A stretch of DNA of 64,000 nt, taken from the NCBI RefSeq assembly GCF_014529625.1, contig NZ_CP076039.1, positions 2,604,001 through 2,668,000 on the forward strand, read 5' to 3'. The translations under genes were made by a program, and so were the position numbers. Below are positions 25,343-33,858 of the stretch, piece after piece. The notes under the pieces are model-generated. The model was not told where the DNA came from. It searched no databases and saw only the letters and a program-made list of their open reading frames with translations. Numbering within the stretch: the stretch's first letter is position 1; each line of letters begins with the position of its first letter. The DNA comes from Candidatus Pelagisphaera phototrophica. GTDB taxonomy: Bacteria > Verrucomicrobiota > Verrucomicrobiia > Opitutales > Opitutaceae.

Positions 25343-25524
25343 TTCGAAAAGGCGGATCGTGCTATTCGGCCTTCCAATGGCAAGCAGAAAAAATCCTGTT
25401 AAAACACCAAAGCTTCCCCCGCTATTGAACGAATTCCCTACGATACATACGCCATAGCTACGAATTCTGCTCCAATCGAATCTCAACGCTTGCTCCACCG
25501 TGAATCGCGCTTTCACTAGATCAA

Positions 25525-26952
25525 GTGAGCGAAACGGGACAGACAATTCGATTTCATTGCCAAAACATTCACTTGGACTCTGGAGAAATGGCGGCGGGAG
25601 AAGTAAGCTGCACAAAAGGGGAACCCCTAGAACTTACCCTCGGAACCAAATCAGGCGAAAGTATCAAACTCCCCGATACCGCCCATATTGCTCTCGGACG
25701 GGTAGATCCTCACGTCCACTTCCGTGAATGCGCCGAACCGACTCCCGAGGAAGTCGAAGCGTATGGCCCAGACGGGATCGACTATGACCAACTCATCCAG
25801 TCAATTCGAAGCACCAACGCCCAGTATTCGATCCGATCTGGCTGCCTCGCTGCCCTTAAAGGAGGCGTTTGCATAGTCGGCGCAATGGGAAATACGCCCT
25901 GGGGTCCCGTAGGCCCCTACCGGCACCAGCGATCTCAGGATTACTACACCGAAGCCAGCCTACTCCCTATTATTCTCTGGCCCCGAATGGAACCGGGGGG
26001 CCAACCTATCCCGGAACACGAGGGCAAGGACTTTGGCTCTACCTTTGGTGGCTCCGGGCTAACCGGACAAACCCGCCGCGACATGTACACCCTTTGGGAA
26101 GGCGAAGCGGTGTCCTATCATAATGACCAGACCCGTACCGATGAAACCATAACCGAATTCAAAAATCGGACGCATCCTGACCCTCGACTCCTGCATCACG
26201 AGTACTTTGACGGATCCACGGTCTTGGCCTGTCAAAAAGAGACCATGGATTTGGCAGAATCCGTCGGTGTATCCAGTCTGCTCGCGCGGCACATTCCAAC
26301 GGGTCCGTCTCTGCAGCAAATTTTGGATCGAGCCCGAAACGCATCCTTCAAGCTTCCCGCCGAAATCGGATTGGACTATATTTACTGGTGCCGTGAACGC
26401 CTACTGGAACAAGCTTCAGAGATCGCTCTTATCAACTACCGTCGACCCGCCCATCCAAGCCGCGAGGACCAGCAATCGCTCATCCGACTAATCCAGGAAA
26501 CCGTCCGAGCCGGCTACTCTATTTTCTTCGGTTCCGACCATGCGCCTCACGCTCGAGCGGCGAAGGAATTCAAGAATGGTCTCCCCGAAAGTCCGGGTAC
26601 TCGAAATATCGAACACAGTCTTCAATACTACTTCGAGCTTGCCTCAACGTACGGCTATACGTGGCACGATATCGATCGGCTTGCTTCGATCAATCCTGCC
26701 AAGCACGTTTCTCAGTTTTTCCCGTTTCCTCTGGAAATCGGAACCCTGCAGTCCGGAGCCATGGCCAATTTAGCGATCTTCGACGAAGCGGCTGGTTACC
26801 GAGTCAACGAAGCGAAGCTCACTCAAGAACTGGAAGACCCAGAGTACCACAGTGCTCTCCAGGGAGAAACCGGTCTCCGCGGCCAGTCCCTCTTCACCGT
26901 TGTCAACGGCAAGGTCTACGACGTTAAGTCCAAAATCACAGCGTTAAACTAG
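25525..26952 (+). CDS. Dihydroorotase-like amidohydrolase
   Basis: 475 residues from a GTG. The N-terminal metal motif DPHVHFRE is the dihydroorotase/hydantoinase signature, and FGSDHAPHA near residue 335 carries the catalytic Asp of dihydroorotases. INYRRPAHPSREDQQSL resembles the loop that precedes it. Dihydroorotase closes carbamoyl-aspartate to dihydroorotate in pyrimidine synthesis. The protein is longer than usual (about 430), with an extra segment around residues 110-200 (PWGPVGPYRHQRSQDYYTEA, PEHEGKDFGSTFGGSGLTGQ), so a related amidohydrolase with another substrate is possible. No pyr genes are adjacent. Confidence 0.75.
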   Translation: MSETGQTIRFHCQNIHLDSGEMAAGEVSCTKGEPLELTLGTKSGESIKLPDTAHIALGRVDPHVHFRECAEPTPEEVEAYGPDGIDYDQLIQSIRSTNAQYSIRSGCLAALKGGVCIVGAMGNTPWGPVGPYRHQRSQDYYTEASLLPIILWPRMEPGGQPIPEHEGKDFGSTFGGSGLTGQTRRDMYTLWEGEAVSYHNDQTRTDETITEFKNRTHPDPRLLHHEYFDGSTVLACQKETMDLAESVGVSSLLARHIPTGPSLQQILDRARNASFKLPAEIGLDYIYWCRERLLEQASEIALINYRRPAHPSREDQQSLIRLIQETVRAGYSIFFGSDHAPHARAAKEFKNGLPESPGTRNIEHSLQYYFELASTYGYTWHDIDRLASINPAKHVSQFFPFPLEIGTLQSGAMANLAIFDEAAGYRVNEAKLTQELEDPEYHSALQGETGLRGQSLFTVVNGKVYDVKSKITALN

Positions 26953-27347
26953 ATGCAAGGAAGGCGACGATCTGGATCTAACGGTTCGCGTCCATACCTA
27001 CGCCTACATCGATACGGTAAATTCCCAAGCAGGCCTCAATTCAGAAATCGAAAACAAGCAAGTACGATCAAACTGATCGCCGCGGCACCAACAAATCTTA
27101 AGAGGGCAGTTAATAAGTTCTAATCCAAATCACTGAGAAAGCAGAGACCGACGTACCCCATGTGGTTATGAAAATGCTAACGCCTGGCACACTAGCTAAT
27201 CAAAAACCTGTGGAACCTAGATGTTCAGAGTCTTGCAGCTGCCTAGCTCGCTTTAATGACTGTAAAGTGTTAGTTTTTCTTGAAAACCTATTATAACACG
27301 AAGCCTATCGGTTAGTCTTAAGTCACTTGAATTTTTCTTTTTGAAAG
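26953..27347. other. Spacer with a probable gene-tail remnant
   Basis: The plus frame 26957-27076 reads GDDLDLTVRVHTYAYIDTVN, then SQAGLNSEIENKQ and a TGA. 'LTVRVHTYAYIDT' resembles the C-terminal region of small-conductance mechanosensitive (MscS-type) channels. There is no start, so I call it a remnant at low confidence. The rest of the gap shows nothing. Confidence 0.35.
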
Positions 27348-27423
<76 letters not shown>

Positions 27424-27626
27424 GCACCTAAGTCCCCAAGGCTTTACCTTGAGAAGATTTCGGACAATAGAAGCACCTTCCCTTCCGTCAATGATCATTT
27501 TTGACAAATTTCAAGGGGTATTTATGGGGCTGGAATTTATCTCCGAATCTCACAAATGATCGTGAATCGTTGGACTTTAACTATTTCACTTCTTCTCATC
27601 CCCTTTTTCCCAATAACCCGCCTCTC

Positions 27627-27935
27627 ATGCCGAATATCTTTCAAGAGCTCCCCGACAACATCGCAGTCGAACATTTCGAAACTATCACAACCGGACAGAA
27701 CGTCCGCATTGAACGAATCGTCTCAAACGAAAACACGACCAACGAAGGAGAATGGTACGACCAGTCTCAAAAGGAATGGGTCATAGTCTTGGAAGGTAGC
27801 GGGAGCATTGAATTCGAGGAGGGCCTATCGGTAACTCTCAACAAGGGAGACCATCTTCTAATCGAGAAGCAGGAACGCCACCGCGTAACGCACACTGATC
27901 CGAATACCATTTGGCTGGCCGTTCACTTCGACTGA
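27627..27935 (+). CDS. Small cupin-domain protein
   Basis: 102 residues from ATG 27627 (MPNIFQELPDNIAVEHFE); an upstream in-frame start at 27501 would add 42 unlikely residues. The single cupin shows motif 1 as WVIVLEGSGSIEFEEG and motif 2 as LNKGDHLLIEKQERHRVTHT, with a possible metal His in motif 2. Family members are small metal-binding barrels with varied roles, often sugar or polyphosphate-related. Stands alone after tRNA-Phe. Confidence 0.75.
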   Translation: MPNIFQELPDNIAVEHFETITTGQNVRIERIVSNENTTNEGEWYDQSQKEWVIVLEGSGSIEFEEGLSVTLNKGDHLLIEKQERHRVTHTDPNTIWLAVHFD

Positions 27936-27980
27936 AAGGAAATATACTACAGTGAGGAATTTCCAACCAAGGAGTTCGTA

Positions 27981-28077
27981 TCAGTAGCTCAGTGCTTTAG
28001 CCTGAGTCGCCATTACGAGTTCTAAATTGGCTTTTTGCTTTACGACTTTGGCTCAGACTAAAGCACGGAGCTACTGA
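27981..28077. repeat. Large imperfect inverted repeat (REP-like hairpin)
   Basis: Arm 27981-28008 pairs with 28044-28077 with a few mismatches (core gctcagactaaagcac / gtgctttagcctgag). A 35-nt AT-rich loop separates them. The core recurs at 59243-59266, so this is a dispersed element; it could also end transcription between the convergent cupin and DUF1295 genes. Confidence 0.75.
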
Positions 28078-28098
28078 TTGTCGTACAGTGCTGGTTTT

Positions 28099-28974
28099 TT
28101 ACCTCCACCACAAGTACGGCACCAGGACAGGAGTCGATTTCTTGTAGGCTTCATATTCGTCTTGGCCTCCCCACTTGTCATCGGATCGCTTTTCTAACAA
28201 GGGAATGCCACTGACTCCGGTTAGCAAGAGGGTCACAAAGATTGGCGAACTGAGCACGATCCACTGCCAGCCTTGCAAAACGGGTATGGCAATGACAGCT
28301 ACTCCGGACCAAAGCAGAATCTCTCCAAAATAATTAGGATGACGTGAACGGCTCCAAAGACCATTACGAATAAATTTGTCCTTGTTTTCTGGATTCGCCT
28401 TGAACTGGCTCTTCTGCCGGTCTGCCACCACTTCAATCGCAATTCCGACCAACCATAGCAGAATCCCTATGGCAGCAAACCATCCCAAGGGCTCCTTGTA
28501 ATTGGAAGCGATTGCCGTCCATGCCGCCGCAGCGGTAAAAGTAATCCATAGACCTTGCAACGTCCATGCGGCCAAAAAGCGGACAAAGCAATTCTTAATC
28601 ACATCAAACCTTCCGTCTTTACCCGCTTTATGAATTCGCATAAAGAGAAAAGACCCCAACCGTAATGCCCAAATAAATACCATCAGACCCAAAATAACAG
28701 AACGAGTATCTAGACTCTCGCTCAGGATGAGTAACATCGCAGTCGCCAAAATGTAGGTGGCACTCCCGACAATGTCGAAGTACCGCTCCGTTCTACCCAG
28801 ATAAGCAGGGACAAACGCCACCCACTGCAGGCAAAAGGCAAGTAACACCGCCCAGGCAAATGGAGAGCTGATCCAATCCATACCACGTCCACTGTCCCCA
28901 GTAACAGCGAATCCCCAACCGATCGTGATCACGGCTGGAATCGCTAACAAAGCCTTCCATTGGTCCTTATTCAT
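28099..28974 (-). CDS. DUF1295 family membrane protein (steroid 5-alpha-reductase/ICMT-like)
   Basis: About 291 residues from ATG 28974, chosen because AGAGGAG lies about ten bases upstream; a longer start at 29028 is possible. Eight or so hydrophobic segments are followed by the family block KFIRNGLWSRSRHPNYFGEILLW, the signature of DUF1295 and related isoprenylcysteine methyltransferase / delta-reductase membrane enzymes, and a C-terminal KWGGQDEYEAYKKSTPVLVP. Probable NAD(P)H- or SAM-using inner-membrane enzyme; substrate unknown. Confidence 0.85.
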   Translation of the reverse strand: MNKDQWKALLAIPAVITIGWGFAVTGDSGRGMDWISSPFAWAVLLAFCLQWVAFVPAYLGRTERYFDIVGSATYILATAMLLILSESLDTRSVILGLMVFIWALRLGSFLFMRIHKAGKDGRFDVIKNCFVRFLAAWTLQGLWITFTAAAAWTAIASNYKEPLGWFAAIGILLWLVGIAIEVVADRQKSQFKANPENKDKFIRNGLWSRSRHPNYFGEILLWSGVAVIAIPVLQGWQWIVLSSPIFVTLLLTGVSGIPLLEKRSDDKWGGQDEYEAYKKSTPVLVPYLWWR

Positions 28975-29275
28975 TAAATAACATCTCCTCTCAAGTACAC
29001 AGGCTTTTTGCAAGGATGCGACCACCACCCTACTCCACGCTAGTACGATACTCTACGCTACCTGACACAACCACGAAAGGCCTCGCGAACAAAGTAGATT
29101 CATTATTTAAACACTTATTGAACAATATTTAGGGCAAAAACCCCTCGCTATTCGGAATTATCGCCCATCCATTATCCGTTCATCTAATACCGTGACTTTT
29201 TTTCCGAACCGAATCGACAATCAGACTCATCAATAGCGGGTGCCCAGCCTTGCCTGTCGCATCGATCCTCATTCC
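28975..29275. promoter_or_regulatory. Divergent intergenic region
   Basis: 301 bp between the DUF1295 gene (leftward) and the symporter (rightward). It must hold both promoters. It is AT-rich around 29095-29140 (ttatttaaacacttattgaac), but I could not fix boxes with confidence. The symporter frame is open from a GTG at 29240. Confidence 0.35.
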
Positions 29276-30649
29276 ATGACTGCTGAACCCCTACGTTCGC
29301 CCTTTTCCATCCACTGGCCCACAAAGGCGGGCTACAGTTTTGCCTCAGTGGGGCTGAGCGCGATTGAGTTGATGCTCCAGGTATTCCTGTTGGAACTATA
29401 CATCCTCGCGGGCCTGGCGCCCTCTATGGCTGGCTTGGCCATCGCGATCGCCGTGATCTGGGATGCCGTTAGCGATCCCCTGATGGGCATTCTTTCAGAC
29501 AAGACGCCCGATTCAAAGATCGAGGGGAAGCGCGTCCCTTATCTCCTCACTGGGGCAGCGATTATCGGTTTCGCCTTTTACTTTCTCTTCAGCCCTCCGG
29601 TTGAGTCCGGCCCAAACGCTCTCTTCGCCAATCTCTTGGTATGGTACCTAGTGGTTAACACAGCCATGACGCTCTTCAGTGTTCCCCATCTCTCCGTCGT
29701 CAACGACCTTTCCCGTTCGGAGCAAGAGCGAGCGACTTTTTTCGGCTGGAGAATAGTGGCAGGATCTGTCGGTCTGCTTCTCGGAATTGGGCTGCCCGCC
29801 TACCTGGCATTCCAATTCGATGGTAGTTCTATCGCCAATACTTTGGAACTGCGGAGCGCCACCGGACTCGCCCTGGGTCTAACGGCATCGGCTGGCTGCC
29901 TAATTTCGGGATTGTCTATCTGGTGGGCACTCAAAGAAAAAGGCAAAGAATCGCCTCTCAAAGTCAGTGTGTCCTACCGGACTGTGGACATTTTGAAAGA
30001 GAGTGTCAGGTCCCCTTTCTTCGTCCTACTCGTGTTTGGATTCATGGCGATCGCGGTAGGCCGCTCCTTCAACTCTAGCCTCGCCCTTCCCTACTACAAA
30101 ACGACCCTCAAACTGAACGAGGAACAAATCGGGATCATCCTTCTGGTCCTCACCGTCTTCATCATACTGGCCGCACCACTATGGGTTCACTTTTCAAAAG
30201 CGATCGGCAAGGCACGCTTATTCTTTGGCGCTGTGATATCGCTCGCCCTGCTTTCCGCCATCGTATACCCCATCCTCCCGGCCGGCCTGCTTTGGCCTGT
30301 GATCCTACTCGCAGGAACCGGTGGAGTTCTTGTGGCAAGTATCGTTCTCCTCGAATCGCTGTTTTCGGACTTCGTCGAGGACGAGAAAACCCGCACAAGC
30401 AAGAATGTATCCGGAGTTTATTATGGAATTTGGCGCATGCTATCGAAAGTGGCCCGGGCTCTCGGAATCGCCTGCACGGGGCTCTTTCTTTCCCTCGTCG
30501 GCTATGAACAGGGTTCTCTAATTCAAGCCCCGTCAATCGAACGCTCTATCGCCTGGGCGTTTGGACCCGGAGTAGCTGTGTTTCTTACAGCTGGCGGGTG
30601 GTGCATTTACAAAACTAAACTATATCACAACAGAGAATCACAACAATGA
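29276..30649 (+). CDS. GPH-family (MelB-like) sugar:cation symporter
   Basis: About 457 residues from ATG 29276; the frame is open from a GTG at 29240. Twelve hydrophobic segments. Family marks are in the first half: VIWDAVSDPLMGILSDKT (the conserved Asp of the 'DAVxDPxxG' loop) followed by GKRVPYLLTG, and TMLFSVPHLSVVNDLSRSEQERA-like sequence after TM4. GPH symporters move glycosides, pentosides or hexuronides with Na+ or H+. It overlaps the lipocalin gene by four bases (ATGA), so the two are translated together. Substrate is not readable; a breakdown product of the sulfated glycans handled nearby is plausible. Confidence 0.85.
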   Translation: MTAEPLRSPFSIHWPTKAGYSFASVGLSAIELMLQVFLLELYILAGLAPSMAGLAIAIAVIWDAVSDPLMGILSDKTPDSKIEGKRVPYLLTGAAIIGFAFYFLFSPPVESGPNALFANLLVWYLVVNTAMTLFSVPHLSVVNDLSRSEQERATFFGWRIVAGSVGLLLGIGLPAYLAFQFDGSSIANTLELRSATGLALGLTASAGCLISGLSIWWALKEKGKESPLKVSVSYRTVDILKESVRSPFFVLLVFGFMAIAVGRSFNSSLALPYYKTTLKLNEEQIGIILLVLTVFIILAAPLWVHFSKAIGKARLFFGAVISLALLSAIVYPILPAGLLWPVILLAGTGGVLVASIVLLESLFSDFVEDEKTRTSKNVSGVYYGIWRMLSKVARALGIACTGLFLSLVGYEQGSLIQAPSIERSIAWAFGPGVAVFLTAGGWCIYKTKLYHNRESQQ

Positions 30650-31176
30650 AGAAAATCTGCTCAACTCTCAGTCTCATTTCCGGAATCCTTCTGCTCGCCG
30701 CCTGTACGAGCAATCCGGTGCCCAACCAGGAATTGGCCGAGAAGGTCGATATCGAAGAATTCATGGGGACGTGGTATGTCCACGGATACACGCCCACTGC
30801 GATTGACAAAGGGGCATGGAACGGCACGGAAACCTACGAACGCCTGCCCGACGGCAAAATCCAAACCACTTATGAATTCCGGAAGGGATCTCCGGATGGC
30901 AATCTAAAAACCTACCACCCGGTCGGCAACATCGTAAACACCGAAACCAATGCCGAGTGGCGGATGCGTTTCTTCGGCATCATCAGCGCCGCCTACTACG
31001 TTCTCTACGTCGACCCGGACCACACGTTCACCGTAATCGGTCATCCCAACAAGAAATACGCCTGGATCATGTCCCGCGATTCCAAGATCAACGAAGAGAG
31101 GTACTCTGAGCTGCGGGGCGAACTGGAAGAGCGAGAATACGAATTGTCAAATTTCGTGCGGATGCAACATCAGTAG
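30646..31176 (+). CDS. Lipocalin-family lipoprotein (Blc-like)
   Basis: 176 residues. Lipoprotein signal LISGILLLAACTSNP with lipobox LAAC. Lipocalin structural motif 1 is clear (VDIEEFMGTWYVHGYTPTAIDKG), then GTETYERLPDGKIQTTYEF, EWRMRFFGIISAAYYVLYVD, FTVIGHPNKKYAWIMSRD (motif 2/3) and a C-terminal helix. Matches bacterial lipocalin Blc, an outer-membrane lipoprotein that binds fatty acids or lysophospholipids and protects the envelope. Coupled to the upstream symporter by ATGA. Confidence 0.9.
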   Translation: MKKICSTLSLISGILLLAACTSNPVPNQELAEKVDIEEFMGTWYVHGYTPTAIDKGAWNGTETYERLPDGKIQTTYEFRKGSPDGNLKTYHPVGNIVNTETNAEWRMRFFGIISAAYYVLYVDPDHTFTVIGHPNKKYAWIMSRDSKINEERYSELRGELEEREYELSNFVRMQHQ

Positions 31177-31215
31177 TTGCAGCCTACGACTATTCCAGGA
31201 CAACCACCAATTGCT

Positions 31216-31917
31216 TCAGTCGAGGAACTCTATAATTCCAAACAGCTGATTTTTGTCGTAATAGGGAAACCGCATTTTATCGTATCCACTTTCCTGAGCG
31301 ATTCTTCGCCATTCCTCCCATGATTCCGGTATGTCGGTTCGACGTACATGATTTCGGATACTCTTCAATTGCTCAGCGGTAAAGATCGTCCAATCTGTTT
31401 CGAGATGCCTGACCGCTTGATTCAGGTACTCCTCTCTTGTCTTCTCTTGCCGATGAACGACATCATACACAACGAGCAATCCTCCGGAGTATTTAAAGAG
31501 GCAAAAGGCGCTCTTTTTCCCATTTCATCGAGATGGTGAATGGTGTAACCGGCAACAATGAGATCAAACTTTCCTTGAATGCGGTCGATTTCCTCCACCA
31601 TTTCTCCATTGATCAATTCAAGGTTTTGCACCTTTCCCTTCAGCTTTGTCGCGGCGAAGTCCAATGCATTCTTGAAAGCTAGATACCACAGTACCTTTCA
31701 ATGGTGAAGAACCGTCCCATCTCGCTCACCACATGAGCATCTCCAAAGCCCACTTCCAGAATACTCAAATCCGACCACCCCAGCTTCGTCGATCGACGAA
31801 CTAAATAAGACAGGACTCCGTATGGATCATGTAGTCTTGCTCAATAACTGTCGTGTAGAGATCCCACCCTTCGAAAAACGCCCGTAACTCATTTATTCTT
31901 ACATCATCACTGGCCAT
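31216..31917 (-). pseudogene. SAM-dependent methyltransferase, multiply frameshifted
   Basis: From ATG 31917 one frame gives MASDDVRINELRAFFEGWD and DYMIHTES; a second frame supplies the SAM-binding core YLVRRSTKLGWSDLSILEVG-FGDAHVVSEMGRFF; a third gives FKNALDFAATKLKGKVQNLE and the motif FDLIVAGYTIHHLDEMGK; a fourth ends in DKNQLFGIIEFLD at 31216. Joined in order they make one class I methyltransferase of about 230 residues. At least three frameshifts separate the pieces, so it is dead. Confidence 0.8.
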
Positions 31918-31940
31918 CCCAAACAATAGATAGGTATACT

Positions 31941-33380
31941 CTAATTATTCTTCAATCGACTCTTATATTCCGGGCGTAATTTCCAATCCTTAAAGTAGGG
32001 CTGGTACTCGGGCATATCCGTCCAGAAAACCCGACGAGCATTTGGATCTGTCAACTCACCTTCACGGTAATCCTGACCTAAATCGCTTTCGACAACTCCC
32101 TGGTTCCACTTTTCGAATTCCGTCTGCAATCGCTCAGCAACTTTTGGCAAAGCCTTAACTACGTCTTTGGATTCAGTCGGGTCGTTTTTTAAATCGTAGA
32201 GCTCATACTTTCGGCTCTCCACATCCAACGCAACCAATTTGTATTGGTTGTCTAGCAACGCACCCTTCCCCACAAAGCGAAAAGGTATCGGCTTTTCGCG
32301 GACTCCAAATTCTCCGCTTTGGATCGACGGCTTCAAGCTAACCCCATCGAACGGCTGTAGGATCGCCTCTTCTGGTAGCCCCACAATTTCTGCTATAGTC
32401 GGGAACATGTCTAACACGCTAGCAGGTGATTCCGTTCGAACGCCCCTTTTAACGACCGCGGGCCACTCAATAATTCCGGGGACACGTAGCCCTCCTTCGT
32501 AAACCGTTCCCTTCAGTCCCCGCAATCCGCCTACTGACGGAGGATTAACCTTTAGCCCACCGTTATCACTGCAATACCAAACGAGCGTGTTCTCCTCGAT
32601 ACCAAGATTTCGCAGCCCCTTTCTCAGAGTGCCAATACTGCGGTCGAGCGCTACTAATTCACCGTAGTGATGCTGATCAGACTCCTCCAGGTTTTTAAAT
32701 GGAGCCCGATCTGCTTCGTTCGCCACCATTGGCGAGTGAGGAGACCCATACCAAATCGTAGCGAAAAACGGTCGGTCGTACTTCGAACGTCTCTCGAAAA
32801 ATTCTAAAGCTTCGGCCACAACAACCTCCGATGAATCTCCCTCGAATTCTTCGAAAACGCCATTGCGGCTTAAAATGGGATCCATATCGAAGAAATTCGT
32901 AACCGAAAGCCAATGATCATAGCCATAACGCCCGGGATGATACGGATCCTCACCTAAAATCGGAACGCCCGGTCCCCGAACGCCATTCAAGTGCCACTTG
33001 CCAAAATGTCCAGTCGCATAGCCCGCCTCCTGCAAAGCCCGGGCAATTGGTCGCTCCTGTAGTCGAAGCGCGTTCCCGTGCTGATAAACCCCAGTCCGGT
33101 CATTGGCCCTACCGGTGAGGACGCATGCCCGGGTGGGCGAACAAACAGGGGCACCCGCATAGAAACGGTCAAATCGAATCCCATTGGCTGCCATCGCATC
33201 AAAGTTTGGCGTCTTCAAAACCGGATGACCGTAATAGCCCATCTGGCCCCATCCCTGGTCGTCCGCCATAACCAGTATAATATTGGGACGAGTATCCTTA
33301 GCAGCGATACAGAGAAGATTCAACAGAGTCGATAAAACTAGAGCAGTTTGCAATAAACGGGCAGGATACATTTTCCGCAT
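31941..33380 (-). CDS. Secreted sulfatase (arylsulfatase A-like)
   Basis: 479 residues with signal peptide (LLQTALVLSTLLNLLCIAA). Landmarks: NIILVMADDQGWGQMGYYG (Asp40-Asp41), active-site APVCSPTRACVLTGR with Cys80 and Arg84, GHFGKWHLNG, WYGSPHSP, WYCSDNGGLKVNPP, GTVYEGGLRVPGIIEWP and YELYDLKNDPTESKDV. The motif is canonical for formylglycine formation. It stands alone between a dead methyltransferase and leuA on the other strand. A C-terminal extension of about 40 residues (ARRVFWTDMPEYQPYFKDW) is typical of planctomycete/verrucomicrobial arylsulfatases. Confidence 0.92.
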   Translation of the reverse strand: MRKMYPARLLQTALVLSTLLNLLCIAAKDTRPNIILVMADDQGWGQMGYYGHPVLKTPNFDAMAANGIRFDRFYAGAPVCSPTRACVLTGRANDRTGVYQHGNALRLQERPIARALQEAGYATGHFGKWHLNGVRGPGVPILGEDPYHPGRYGYDHWLSVTNFFDMDPILSRNGVFEEFEGDSSEVVVAEALEFFERRSKYDRPFFATIWYGSPHSPMVANEADRAPFKNLEESDQHHYGELVALDRSIGTLRKGLRNLGIEENTLVWYCSDNGGLKVNPPSVGGLRGLKGTVYEGGLRVPGIIEWPAVVKRGVRTESPASVLDMFPTIAEIVGLPEEAILQPFDGVSLKPSIQSGEFGVREKPIPFRFVGKGALLDNQYKLVALDVESRKYELYDLKNDPTESKDVVKALPKVAERLQTEFEKWNQGVVESDLGQDYREGELTDPNARRVFWTDMPEYQPYFKDWKLRPEYKSRLKNN

Positions 33381-33858
33381 TTTTAATATATTGGGATGAA
33401 AGGAATTCTTGAGAGCCTCAAAAATAGAACACCGTGCCTTAGGGACACAAGCTTGGAAAACGCCCGCAACACCACCGATCGCTATCTCAGTACACGGACT
33501 TTAAAAACGGTAGGCGAGCGGAGGAAAGTCGTAATCTGAATTCTCTGAAAGCTGAACAAACTCCTGTCTACTCCTATCCAATCCCAGGAGGGATTGCTTA
33601 AGCTCCTTGACAAATCAACCGATAAACCTACACATTATCGAAAGTAAATGAGCCTAACCGCCCAAAATCTTCTACGACTTACGAAGCTTGACACTCTCCT
33701 TCTAGGATAGGGCGCTGCTGTCGGGACGCATTTACTTTTCTCGCCTCAAAGGAAGCCTCGCGAGATTTCTGCCATTCGGTACGAACAACCTTTTGTATTG
33801 CGTCACCAAGTTCGCCCCACATTCGTAATTCACAATGCCTTTTTAACACGATACAACC
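33381..33858. promoter_or_regulatory. Divergent intergenic region before leuA
   Basis: 478 bp between the sulfatase (leftward) and leuA (rightward). TTGACA-like hexamers occur at 33608 and 33689, but their -10 partners are weak. A minus-strand open frame here (33679-33987) overlaps the leuA start and has no domain. No leader peptide or T-box pattern was recognised. Confidence 0.35.

Noticed and set aside
33521-33530. RNase P RNA, because of a 'gaggaaagtc' string
   Set aside because: The flanking universal P4 and 3' helix sequences are absent and the string is followed by AT-rich unrelated sequence.
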